NCBI RefSeq assembly: GCF_022024055.1
Contig: NZ_CP091789.1
Location: 62,001 to 126,000 of the forward strand
Origin: Prevotella sp. E2-28
GTDB lineage: Bacteria > Bacteroidota > Bacteroidia > Bacteroidales > Bacteroidaceae
DNA: 64,000 bases
Direction of reading: 5' to 3'
The translations under genes and the position numbers were made by a program. Below, one piece after another: positions 50,367 through 60,800 of this stretch. The notes beneath the pieces were generated by a model that worked only from the letters and a program-made list of their open reading frames with translations, did not search any database and was not told the origin of the DNA. Numbering within the stretch: position 1 is the stretch's first letter; each line of letters begins with the position of its first letter.

Positions 50367-52969
50367 CTGTTGGAGGGTTTTACCTGTAATAATCTCTGAG
50401 AGTCATAGAGGAAAAGATAGTCTGGACAATACTCTCCTCTTGATTTGTTGTACCCATAGGCCATAGTGAGAGGAACGGCCATGTTAGGCTTTATACGTTT
50501 GAGCTGAACATACCCAAATTTGTCTGACCAGAGAATATCTCCATCAGGATATAATAGTTTGGCATCAGCAAGCAGAGCCACATTGTCATGAATATACTGC
50601 TGCATACTTGCCTTATTGAATCCGTCCAATTCTTGAATAGCCCTGTCTAACCGTTTGAAGACATTGGTAGGGGTGTTTTCGTCCACCTTCACACCAAAAG
50701 CCTTTTGTATTGTCAATAAGGATGCAACTTTATAATTTGATTCCCAATACCGGTAGTCTCTGTTACCCTCATTTATCCAGTCGCATATAGAGAATACGGC
50801 AAGACAAAGTTCAAAGGAGTACTGTTTATATGTCTCATTCTTTTTCTGGATAACACCATTCTCTTCTGCTAGCAGTGTGGATTTCATCAGATACAATGCA
50901 AACAGAGAGGTCAGGCGATAAAAGTATTCGGTAGCCGTTTTGCGATACAAAGCAGACCTCTTCAATTCAATCAGTGACCGTTCTTTGCTTTCACCACTCT
51001 CAATAATATATCTATAGCTGAACGTTCTATAAAGGAAGAATACGGCAGTCATGTATTTCTTCAGAGTTTCCATCATAGGAATTTCATTTTTGACTACCTT
51101 ATCGGATAGGGCAATACTTTCAAGATGAGCGATGTATTTATCAAACATCTTGTTTATCCGCTGTTCAGTTTCCGAAGCGTTCTTTTGAGTTCTGACAGCA
51201 GTCTTCTGAGACTTGTTTTTCTCTCTACCTTCAGATTTCCGCACATCTTCCGTTTCTTCTTCGTCGATATCCTCATCCTCCTTCTCCTTTGAGCTTCGAG
51301 AGATATACGAAATCATACTGTCAAAGAGCATTGAGGATTGGGACGCCGTTTTTTCACCCTTACGCATACCTCTGTCACCCGTTATACCAGTGCCGTCATC
51401 TTTCAAGTAATCTGCCACAGAACTGAAGGTATAACCCTCTTTATCCTCTGTCATTTTATCAACAATGGTCTCAGCACTGCTCTTTGCTGATAGCTTAGTT
51501 TCTGCATCGTTCAGTATTTGCTCTATGAAACGTAGAACCTCGCCATTTATGAACTTTCCGGCTTCGATTTCTCTATATCTTTTCCGCTTATATTCAGATT
51601 CTGGAGAAGGGTTGTTTACTTCCATAATCTCAGTGGGGATAACAAATTGACGGTTGGAGATCAATTCTCCTTTGCTATTTGTTATTTCTACATAGAGCGG
51701 ATTAACTGCGTCTTTGAATATCCCACTTATTCTATTGTTCCCAGGCTTAATTTTTTTGTGAACCGTTTGTAGCGCTTTGCGGTTTCCTGAATAGAAAGTT
51801 ATAATAACATCAACCGCATCTGCAGAATTTTCTATTGTGAGGTCATAGTTGTTATACAAGTATGCAGCTTCCTTTACCCATAGGGTTATTGGTGCATGAC
51901 TACTTGTAGCATCTTGCGTTTCTGTCTGCTTGATGTCATTTGTACTGATTGGATCTGTCAGAACAAAACCGGTCATCTTGAAATAGTCTGTCGTTGGAGA
52001 CTTGAATCCTACACTGGCTTCATGATTTGTTGGCAAAACACCAGGTAAGCCAAATGCTGCTACTGAAGCGTTAGCACTTCCGCAAAGTATAAAGTGATAG
52101 GTCTCTCCTTCGAAGAAAAAGCATTTGGAATGGAAATAGTCCTGATATCTTCTCTCAGATACCTTGGTTATCTTATCCCATTTGTATAGCTTAACATAAT
52201 CAGGAATGCTCCCTAGCCTTGGCAAAGATCCAAATCCTTCTTCTATAATCAGCCGAATCTCTTGGGGCTTATATTGGTTATACAAAGCCTTTATGAGTTC
52301 CGCTTTGCTATCATAGAATGGCGACATGACAGTTATTGTCTTTATCGTGTCATTACCTATCCATTCCCTGCATTGATCATATAGAGAGATTGACTGGTTC
52401 GTGAAGAATCGTATGCTTTCTTCCCCAATGAAATGCTCTGTAACAGATTCGTCATAGTCACTCCTGAGAAGGTCACAGTTCTCTTCAATCGAGTAGATAA
52501 TATTGTCTGCCTCTTCCCCAAGGCTCTGATAGAGATTCTTTAGGTAGCTCCAAACATTCCGAATGAAAGGGTATGCCGGGCTTTTAATACTTTCAACCAT
52601 GACAGGTGACCAAACCTCAAGGTTCCTTCCATGTCCCATGACCGTTAGGTTTCCCGATCCAACCAGAACCAAGACGCTCTCCCTGCCTGCATAGAAATGT
52701 ATTTTGGGATGGAAAGCCCCCTTCATCTTATAGCCATGCAAGCTGAAATCCAAGGGTCTTTTTCCGCTGAAAGCTTTGCTGAACTTCAGGAGTTGATCTG
52801 AAAGGCAATCAGAATCAACCAAAGCAGAAACGAAATTGATCCCCTTTGCCGATAAAGACCGCAATAGTTGTATTTCCCAATAATAGAGGTTTATTGAGAA
52901 CGAAGTCATCAAGGCAGAGTGGAACTTCCCAGATGGAATCTCTTTTATAAGCTGTCTCTGGTCAATCAT
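50363..52969 (-). CDS. Large protein with two HKD (phospholipase D/nuclease) motifs
   Basis: 868 residues. The N-terminal 320 residues form a PLD-like pair: HKD 1 FHPKIHFYAGRESVLVLVGSGNLT (H87, K89, GSGN 104-107) and HKD 2 FHSKCFFFEGETYHFILCGSANAS (near 277-300). A beta-rich middle (about 350-460) is followed by a charged, Lys/Glu-rich linker (about 560-620) and an all-helical C-terminal part. Such PLD proteins are usually nucleases in restriction or defence loci. Both ends overlap neighbours by 4 nt. No helicase or ATPase motif is present, unlike DISARM or type III-like systems. Confidence 0.78.
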   Translation of the reverse strand: MIDQRQLIKEIPSGKFHSALMTSFSINLYYWEIQLLRSLSAKGINFVSALVDSDCLSDQLLKFSKAFSGKRPLDFSLHGYKMKGAFHPKIHFYAGRESVLVLVGSGNLTVMGHGRNLEVWSPVMVESIKSPAYPFIRNVWSYLKNLYQSLGEEADNIIYSIEENCDLLRSDYDESVTEHFIGEESIRFFTNQSISLYDQCREWIGNDTIKTITVMSPFYDSKAELIKALYNQYKPQEIRLIIEEGFGSLPRLGSIPDYVKLYKWDKITKVSERRYQDYFHSKCFFFEGETYHFILCGSANASVAAFGLPGVLPTNHEASVGFKSPTTDYFKMTGFVLTDPISTNDIKQTETQDATSSHAPITLWVKEAAYLYNNYDLTIENSADAVDVIITFYSGNRKALQTVHKKIKPGNNRISGIFKDAVNPLYVEITNSKGELISNRQFVIPTEIMEVNNPSPESEYKRKRYREIEAGKFINGEVLRFIEQILNDAETKLSAKSSAETIVDKMTEDKEGYTFSSVADYLKDDGTGITGDRGMRKGEKTASQSSMLFDSMISYISRSSKEKEDEDIDEEETEDVRKSEGREKNKSQKTAVRTQKNASETEQRINKMFDKYIAHLESIALSDKVVKNEIPMMETLKKYMTAVFFLYRTFSYRYIIESGESKERSLIELKRSALYRKTATEYFYRLTSLFALYLMKSTLLAEENGVIQKKNETYKQYSFELCLAVFSICDWINEGNRDYRYWESNYKVASLLTIQKAFGVKVDENTPTNVFKRLDRAIQELDGFNKASMQQYIHDNVALLADAKLLYPDGDILWSDKFGYVQLKRIKPNMAVPLTMAYGYNKSRGEYCPDYLFLYDSQRLLQVKPSNR

Positions 52970-54501
52970 TGCTGCATCAGTATTTGGGTTCCACGTTCAG
53001 TTATGGCATAGCATTCACCGTTTCTCTCAATCCACTTGATATCTTCTATGTATTGCAGGACATTCTGTAAACGCGGTGAAGTCCTTATCGGGTCTGGCCG
53101 TCTCAGTTGCCATATTAAGCCATCGTCAACCATATAGTTATGCACAATACCCTGACCTATAGATGACTTGGAATATGAACTACGCAGGTGTTCATTGATA
53201 GCCGAATAAATACAATCCTCGGCAAACGACCAGTCACATTTCTTGTTCTCATCGCCAACCAGCCTAATCAAAAGTGAAGGACCGAAACCCGGATGATGAA
53301 CGTCATATATGTCATTCGCATATTCCAACAACTTGTTAAGATGCTTGTTAGTTGCTTTGTAAAGGGCTACCAGCAATCTTGAAGCCACATATACTACTGC
53401 TCCATAAGCCTTCTCCTTATAGCAAGATTGCAATTCTTCGTAGAGTTCATATATGCCGTAAGTGTTAATAGTTGGATTATCGTAATCGTTGTACCCCTTT
53501 TCAAGTCTGTCAAGCACAGCATCCAGTGGCTGTGGTTCCTCTGTGGTAGAATACAGCAGGGCAAAGTGGTGTCCTTCGTATGCGGCATGAGAGAGCTCGT
53601 TCAGCTCATACAAGAACCACGAAAGTTGTTCTTCTGTCACTTCCAGATTAGAATCCAATGCAGAAAGGAAATTACTTTTCAGAAACGACAGAACGAATTG
53701 CCGTCTATCAACAGTTGCCCCCTCATTCTGAATATACTTCAGCAGTAGTTTGATGGTCGATATTCTATGGCTTATATCGTTACCTGTTATATCCTGCCGT
53801 TCTGGTTTGCTGAATATGCTTTCGTATTCTGCCAATTCCTCCTTATTATCAATAAGATGAAGGGCCAGACATTTGAATTCTGCAAGTTTATCTCTGCCAA
53901 TTAGTCCAGAACTGATAGAATCCCAGAACAAATCCTCTTGTTTTTTTGAGAGTGACTGACGAAAGATTTCGCACAAGCGCTGTCCTTCAGACGTAACCCT
54001 ATAAGTGAGATGGTTGGCGTCAGGTAGGAATATCAGTTTCAATTGGGTAAGAACTCCAATGAAATACTGGCCAAATACTCCTAAACCGTGTTGCCAATAG
54101 ACTTTTGGTTTGTTTGCAATGTCTGCACCTTCTGCTAAGTTCAGCACCTCTGCATTGACGTTTCTTTGGGCAAATATACTTCCGCTAACACCATTGACCA
54201 GAGGATAATTATATTGCATAGCGTAAGCCAGCAACAGTTCGCCTCGTCTGAGATATTTGATTTGCTCCTTGGGATTGTCAATCTTTGATGGGTTGGTTGC
54301 CTGCAGCCTTTCTGCAATAAACGTCATCAGCCAACAGAAGAAACCATTATACCGAATCCGCACGGTCATGTTTGTAACGCCTTTGATCATGTTGTCATAT
54401 ATGACCACGCTACTATTCTGTACAGCCAAAGGGTCTCGACCAGTTTTGCTTGTCGTTTCAGCTCCCCAGAACGGGAATGGTTTATTGTTTGCTTCGTACA
54501 T
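52966..54501 (-). CDS. Protein of unknown function, first gene of trio with PLD-like and peptidase genes
   Basis: 511 residues, not recognised. It opens with FPFWGAETTSKTGRDPLAVQNSSVVIYDNMIKGVTNMTVRIRYNGFFCWL, then is mostly helical with several Tyr/Leu-rich segments. The last 45 residues (LQNVLQYIEDIKWIERNGECYAITERGTQILMQQ) look like a winged helix. No ATPase or nuclease motif is seen. The stop overlaps the PLD gene start by 4 nt. It may be a sensor or a scaffold for the PLD protein. Confidence 0.7.
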   Translation of the reverse strand: MYEANNKPFPFWGAETTSKTGRDPLAVQNSSVVIYDNMIKGVTNMTVRIRYNGFFCWLMTFIAERLQATNPSKIDNPKEQIKYLRRGELLLAYAMQYNYPLVNGVSGSIFAQRNVNAEVLNLAEGADIANKPKVYWQHGLGVFGQYFIGVLTQLKLIFLPDANHLTYRVTSEGQRLCEIFRQSLSKKQEDLFWDSISSGLIGRDKLAEFKCLALHLIDNKEELAEYESIFSKPERQDITGNDISHRISTIKLLLKYIQNEGATVDRRQFVLSFLKSNFLSALDSNLEVTEEQLSWFLYELNELSHAAYEGHHFALLYSTTEEPQPLDAVLDRLEKGYNDYDNPTINTYGIYELYEELQSCYKEKAYGAVVYVASRLLVALYKATNKHLNKLLEYANDIYDVHHPGFGPSLLIRLVGDENKKCDWSFAEDCIYSAINEHLRSSYSKSSIGQGIVHNYMVDDGLIWQLRRPDPIRTSPRLQNVLQYIEDIKWIERNGECYAITERGTQILMQQ

Positions 54502-54513
54502 AGTCTATTATTG

Positions 54514-55092
54514 CTATGAGAATTCGATTTTACCCGTTTCTAAATACTTTTCAACCAATTCATGGAATACAGGATGAAAAACAACATGGGTAGGAGAACC
54601 AGTATGGAAAACCATACCATTATCACTATATAAAAAGTGAAACTTTTGGTTCCAAAAATCCAATTCGTATTGACTTAATTCAAGAACATATTGATATCCA
54701 GGGGCTTCCCCAAATGCCACGTATCGTTCTGTGACCTTTTCACCAGGATGCCTTGGATGTTTGTAAAGTCCAACTGCAGTATTCAAACAACTATGCAGGA
54801 AAATCTTGGCTGCCTCTTGTATTTCCATTTCTTTTTTTCTCTGTTCTTGTAGAATTATGGCTTCTTCTTGTTGTTGAGACAGTGTGATACGTTTATTCTT
54901 GTCATAGTTACCTTTCAACCAAATCCCAGCTTGGATAATAAGAAATAAAATACAACCTATAACAGTTGGCCATCCCCATTCCTCATGAAAAACGGTGAGG
55001 TAAAAGGTTAGTCCCACAGTAAAGCATATCACTATTGGAATTAGATAATGCTCTAATATTGTTGTAATGTCAATTTTGATGTCCGGCATCAT
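54514..55092 (-). CDS. Small membrane protein with cytoplasmic C-terminal domain
   Basis: 192 residues. Two N-terminal membrane helices (IPIVICFTVGLTFYLTVF and WPTVIGCILFLIIQAGIWL) are followed by a charged coiled coil (LSQQQEEAIILQEQRKKEMEIQEAAKIFL) and a globular end. It is not recognised. It lies between the zinc-ribbon protein gene (26-base gap) and the 511-residue protein gene (12-base gap). Membrane proteins of this kind often act as effectors in defence operons, but nothing in the sequence proves it. Confidence 0.65.
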   Translation of the reverse strand: MMPDIKIDITTILEHYLIPIVICFTVGLTFYLTVFHEEWGWPTVIGCILFLIIQAGIWLKGNYDKNKRITLSQQQEEAIILQEQRKKEMEIQEAAKIFLHSCLNTAVGLYKHPRHPGEKVTERYVAFGEAPGYQYVLELSQYELDFWNQKFHFLYSDNGMVFHTGSPTHVVFHPVFHELVEKYLETGKIEFS

Positions 55093-55118
55093 TGTTCAAA
55101 AACTAAATATGTTATTGG

Positions 55119-57860
55119 TTATCTAAATCTATATGTATCCCTAATTTCACGCTCTTTGTCAAAATTCCGCTTGCATGTTCTACAGCCTTTATATGTCGTG
55201 CCATCTTCTTCTGTAATGATCTCAACAGGATTCCCACATTGAGGGCAAAAAAACTCCCCTTTGTCATTATGTCCATGACCTAACTTCTCTCTAATACGCT
55301 CTGGTATAGGTTTCTTAGCGAGAATATATCTTTGAGCTTGACGCTCATACTGAGCATCATCGCAGCATGAAAGACAAGTAGGACAGATGTACCATCCATT
55401 TGGACATTGTTTGCTATCCCTCGAATCTATCAAACCTTTCTTACATTTGAAGCAATAGCTCAGATAGATAGGCTTGTTGTATTCACTGCAAGTCGGATTG
55501 ATGCATGAATAATAATTATAACGGTTATAACCACTACTTTTATCAGTGTACATCAAGTGGCCACAGTTTCTACATTTTAATCTTCTGAATTTCTTCATTA
55601 CCCTGTTGGCACATGCGATGAACTCTGTTACAGTCACGTCTGGCTCATAACCAGCTGGTGTCTCGTGGAGTTTTGGAAATCCTATTATTTCTATCATATG
55701 ATATAGTGAATAATAAGACCATGATGTACAGTTGGCTAAAATCTGACTATGTAAGTTGTTATGAAAGCACTCTAGACCCCGACACCAAAAATATGGCATT
55801 TCTGTTGCCCTATTTGTCGCTTCAGCTAGTCTTGGTGCACAGAATGGTTTAAAATCGCCAAGATGTTGACATTTCAAAAATTCGATTTGTGTATCCGATG
55901 GATTATCAGGAAGAGAACCTTTAAAATAATACAAACCTAACATCTTACGATGTAGCTCGTTGTCATATTTCACCTCGAAGTAGGAATTGTTTATTATATC
56001 TTGATTCAATTCCTGCTTTAAAGTGTTAATTACGCGTTTTCGTATTTCCTCAGACTCTCTTCTTCTGAATTCTTCTTTTAGGGCATCGTCATTATTGAGT
56101 ATTTGTTCATGACGTAGTGATTTCAGAATTCCAAATACATCGAATTGCATTCCTACAATAGCTGATGATTGCGGGATAAACCTACTGAATATCGGCTTAG
56201 AATAATTCAGTAACAGTTTGTATTTCCTTACATCCCTTGAAAAAACGACAAACCTGTCCTTTTCTGCTTGCTCACATTGTTTAGCAAGTGAACGGATGTA
56301 ATTAGCAAGTATCTCAGTCGATGTTTGGTCAATATCAATAATAATAGTTTCTGGTCGAGATTTACGAATATCTACTGCTGGAAGTGGTTGCTTCAGGAAA
56401 CAGTTTAGCCAAACAAAATCTGTATCATATACGACCCACTTATTTTCAAAGGGTCTTTTAACTGTACAATTAAACTTGCGTTCTGTATATTCCTTACCTG
56501 TTTGTTCATCCTTGATCACACGCGTACTAAAACATTTTATCTTTTCTTCATCCGTTAGGGGACGTTTCTCATCAGCATAGCCACATGCATCATATGTTAG
56601 ATGAGACCGGGTATTCAAAAAATCCAAAATGGTAGTCTTTAGATTATCTTCTGTAAATTTCTCTTCATCAAGCTCACAAACTATACTGTAATCTATAAAA
56701 CCTTTGAAATCGGAATTATAAACAGCCCCCCCATGACATTGAGGAAGGAATTTTTCCATACCTAGTGAAATAGATGGGTTGGCTATATCGCAACGCATCA
56801 TTGCGAAATCAAGAATTCCATCGAAAGATTGAAATGTCTGACCATTTGAATTAAAAAGGGTGATAATGCAATCACAAAGTAAAGGAACTGCCAAGTCAAT
56901 TGCCATGTCTGGTGTTTCAAGGCAATATCTGTATCTAATAAAGTCTACAAATGGGTTGTCCTTAAATTCTTCTACAACTTTCGGGTCAAATAATACTCTA
57001 TTAAGACGTATGTCATGGAAATATCGTTTAATAATATCTAGTTGAATAGCATTAGAAGAAATAGAGAATAATGAACGTAGCGAAGTAACTTCTATTGTCG
57101 CATTCTCATTATGAAGCCATCTGTAGAGTATAAGTAATAGATTATTGGTATTATCCTCTATAGACCTAGTTACTGACTGTTGGAAAACATTGTCAACAAG
57201 AACGTAGTCAACCAGTTTGAACAGATTCCAGTATGCCTTTTTCTCCTCAATATCAGGTAAAACATGTGAAACTGCTTCTGTTATTACTGAAGGAACATAA
57301 ACATTATAACGATATCCAAAATTGGCCAATGCTTTTTGAACTTGTTCCTGTTTGTATTTAGATAAACATCTGCTAAATAGACTAAAACCTTTTCCTATAA
57401 TAAAGGGATGAGACTGAGCATCATAGATGTTAAGTGCTCTTGTCAAGGCAGTACTATCCCATTTGCAATAATTCAACATCCATAACAGGTGTAAATATGG
57501 ATATCTTTCATCAGCACTCTGCGAACGGATAATAAAGCTGTTGATAACTAATCTCCAATCGTCTTGCTTGGTTGCATTTATCTCATGTATTTCAAATGAG
57601 ATTGTGCTATTTTTCGACTGGTCATTGTCTTCTGTTTGGTTTACTAATTCTGCAACAACCAGCGCCATACCCCTCTCATTACCGATTATTTGCTCCTTTG
57701 AGATGTTCCCATTAAAATCTTTATTAATGGGCTCCCATGAAATATTCTCAACGTAATCTCCATTCCAATCTGTATAAGAATGGTCCACCCGATGAAGAAA
57801 CAAGAGAGGATTCTTGATCAACTCTTCGTATCTGTCTTTATTTGTTGAGAGTTTAGGCAT
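55119..57860 (-). CDS. Large zinc-ribbon protein directly downstream of hsdR
   Basis: 913 residues, not recognised. The first 700 residues are alpha/beta and helical with no motif I can name. The C-terminal 170 residues carry several CxxC pairs: CRNCGH, CINPTC, CFKCKKG, CPTCLSCC, CPQCGNP and CRTCKRNFD, so at least three zinc ribbons. The gene starts one base after the hsdR stop (57862), so it belongs to the restriction operon. Zinc ribbons suggest nucleic-acid or protein binding. It could be an accessory to restriction or an independent defence factor. Confidence 0.72.
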   Translation of the reverse strand: MPKLSTNKDRYEELIKNPLLFLHRVDHSYTDWNGDYVENISWEPINKDFNGNISKEQIIGNERGMALVVAELVNQTEDNDQSKNSTISFEIHEINATKQDDWRLVINSFIIRSQSADERYPYLHLLWMLNYCKWDSTALTRALNIYDAQSHPFIIGKGFSLFSRCLSKYKQEQVQKALANFGYRYNVYVPSVITEAVSHVLPDIEEKKAYWNLFKLVDYVLVDNVFQQSVTRSIEDNTNNLLLILYRWLHNENATIEVTSLRSLFSISSNAIQLDIIKRYFHDIRLNRVLFDPKVVEEFKDNPFVDFIRYRYCLETPDMAIDLAVPLLCDCIITLFNSNGQTFQSFDGILDFAMMRCDIANPSISLGMEKFLPQCHGGAVYNSDFKGFIDYSIVCELDEEKFTEDNLKTTILDFLNTRSHLTYDACGYADEKRPLTDEEKIKCFSTRVIKDEQTGKEYTERKFNCTVKRPFENKWVVYDTDFVWLNCFLKQPLPAVDIRKSRPETIIIDIDQTSTEILANYIRSLAKQCEQAEKDRFVVFSRDVRKYKLLLNYSKPIFSRFIPQSSAIVGMQFDVFGILKSLRHEQILNNDDALKEEFRRRESEEIRKRVINTLKQELNQDIINNSYFEVKYDNELHRKMLGLYYFKGSLPDNPSDTQIEFLKCQHLGDFKPFCAPRLAEATNRATEMPYFWCRGLECFHNNLHSQILANCTSWSYYSLYHMIEIIGFPKLHETPAGYEPDVTVTEFIACANRVMKKFRRLKCRNCGHLMYTDKSSGYNRYNYYSCINPTCSEYNKPIYLSYCFKCKKGLIDSRDSKQCPNGWYICPTCLSCCDDAQYERQAQRYILAKKPIPERIREKLGHGHNDKGEFFCPQCGNPVEIITEEDGTTYKGCRTCKRNFDKEREIRDTYRFR

Positions 57861-57861
57861 A

Positions 57862-60800
57862 TTAAATCATTCCTCTTATTTTGCGGTCATACATTTCATT
57901 AAACAAAATGTTTTTGAAAAGAGTATTTGCTCGATCTTCTGTTAATTTGTTATATAACTCGTATTTGCTCGTAATAAAATCGAGCAATTCAGAATCTACT
58001 GTTTCATCAAATTTGGCTTTTACATCATCACGAGCATTCTGCGGAATAAAAAATGCCGCCAAATCCGCGTTATCATTTATTCGTTGACGAAGACGAGCAA
58101 GCTCTACACGGTCTTCTTCAGTAAAATCAATACCAAATGCCTCGTTTAAATTCTTAATAATGTTTGAAAGCCAATCATATTCAGGAGGAGTAGTTGGTTG
58201 AGATTCTCCTGGCTTCATACCTTCCATTTGGGTGTCACCAGAAACCAATTTCAACTCCTGTGTACTTATATACTGAATTTTATAGCTCTGTAACTGACTC
58301 TCACTAAGCACATCGTATGGTAAGCTTTCTTTCTTGTATGGCATCTTTTTAGACACTGCAAGGCAGAAAGGAGCCAACTTCCCTAAATCAGGGTCATGGA
58401 ATGTTATAATCTGACTGAGGAACGTAAACAGATTGTAGTATTGACGGCATGTCTTCCTGAATTTATCCTGCATGTCTGTGTCGAGATTTTTAATAGCTCT
58501 GTCACATACTTCATCAATAACTTCATTTACCTTCATGTTTATTTCCGTCTTATTGCTTAGGAAATAGCGGTTGAAGAGATTTACATCGTCTTCAGTAAAT
58601 ACTCCAAAATTGCGAAGTTTGCTTTGCACATCATATAGCGCATTGGGATCAGTTTCATCTTCCTGAGCCATCTTGTTTTTACCATAGTAAAACTGGAATG
58701 CAGAAAGGATATCCTCTGGATCATTAACGAAGTCAAGAACAAATGTCTTTTCCTTACCTCGCTTGCAGCGGTTAAGACGAGATAGTGTCTGAACTGCATT
58801 TGCTCCACCAAGTTTCTTATCAACAAACATTGTCTGCAGCAATGGCTCATCGAATCCAGTTTGGTACTTGTTAGCCACAATTAGTATACGGAATTGAGGC
58901 ATCTTTAAGGCTTCAGGAATAGAAACTTTTCCTGGCAAATTGTTCATGGAAACTTCTGTGTATTCCATGCCTGTATCAGCATCTTTTACCGTACCAGAGA
59001 ATGCAACAAGTGCACCATAAGGAAGATGCATTTCCTGCATTATGCTATCGAACTTTTGTTTGAAACGTACAGCATGGAGACGCGAGCGTGTAACTAACAT
59101 GGCTCGCGCCTGACCACCAATTTCTTGCGCAGTCTGGCTAACGAAATGTTCAATCATGATTCGAGCTTTACGCTCAATAGCAACGTCTTGTAAATCTACA
59201 TAGCTAGAAAGCAGACGCACTGCGTTCTTTTTATCATATTCTTTATCCACCACTTTTTCATCGCGCACTAATTTATAGTAGCGTTTAAAGGAGGTGTAGC
59301 ATTGCATTACATCAAGAATAAAGCCTTCCTTAATTGCTTGTTCCATAGTGTATGAGTCGAAAGGCTCTTTTGACCCATATTCGCGTTCACAGAAGAGCTC
59401 AACAGTCTTTTGTTTAGGTGTTGCAGTGAATGCAAAGAAAGAAACATTATTCTTACGACCTTTGCTCTGCATGTCACCATATACGAAATCATTAATGATT
59501 TCTGCTATTTTCTCATCGTCATCATTAGCTTTTGCAACAGCTTCATCAAACTTCTCAGCCTCTTGTAGTGAAAGAGCTTTACGCATTTGACGAGCATCTT
59601 CACCTGACTGTGAAGAGTGGGCTTCATCTATAATGACAGCATACTTGCGATCGGGGAACATACGGATGCTATCAGATATGTGAGGGAACATTTGTATTGT
59701 GGTTATGATAATACGCTTTCGACTCTCGATAGCTTTCTGCAAGTCCGTACTGGTGTGTCCATCAGCTTCTTTTTGTTGCCCTACAGTATATATTTCACCA
59801 GGAACAGAGGAGAACTGACGGAAATTTGCCTGTAACTGGTCGTTAAGTACACGACGATCAGTTACGACGATAATGCAGTCGAATAGAGCATTATCGTCGG
59901 TGGCATGTTGGAAGAGGTTGCTGAGACGAAACCCAAGCCATGTTATCGTATTTGACTTGCCTGAACCTGCGGAGTGCTGTATAAGATAGCAATGGCCAGC
60001 TCCTCGATTGTAAACGTCATTTAGAAGCTTATGAACGGCACGACGTTGATGGAAACGTGGAAAGATAAGTGCTTCACTAACCTTATCCTCTAACTGGCGC
60101 TTCTTGGGATTGTATACTTTTTCAGAATCAACTTGGAGTGTTATAAAATTCTGAATCAAATCAAGCAAGTTGTCGCGGCGAAGAATATCACACCACAAAT
60201 ACGATGTGCGGTAACCGGAATCATCCTTAGGTTTAACACCAATATTTGAGTATTCTTCGTTAAATGGGAAAAAACGAGTATGCTCCCCATCTAAATGAGT
60301 AGTCATAAACACCTGTTCGGTTCCCATTGCGAAATGTACCAGTACCCGCTTAAAGTCAAAGAACTTTTCTCCTTTGACTGGACGCTCAGTCATATACTGT
60401 TTAATCGCATTGTGGTGATTTTGCCCAGTCAAAGCATTCTTCAATTCGATTGTGACAACAGGGAAGCCGTTTACGAAGATAACAATATCTATCTCATTGG
60501 TATTATTCTTCGAATAGCGCAATTCACGAACAATCGCAAGACGGTTCTTGCGGTAGTTCTCATCATGCTCTGGAGTCTTATTATTGGCAGGTTTTGTATA
60601 AAGGAGCTTGAATTTGCCAGTAAGACCAGCATTAAACTCTTTCATACGAAACAGAGACAGTGTACCCTGAGGCAACTCCATATTGTTCTTCAGGTGTGCA
60701 GCTGTTGCAAGATGTAGTCGGCTGTTCATTTCAGAGTTTACTCTGTCAATGATATTGCGGATAACCAACGTTTCATCACCCTCAGCTACGTCCAGCATTT

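Noticed and set aside
49698..54501. DISARM or other known PLD-containing system
   Set aside because: No DrmA/DrmB helicase or DISARM methyltransferase is nearby; the only methyltransferase belongs to the type I enzyme, and the cysteine peptidase is not part of those systems.
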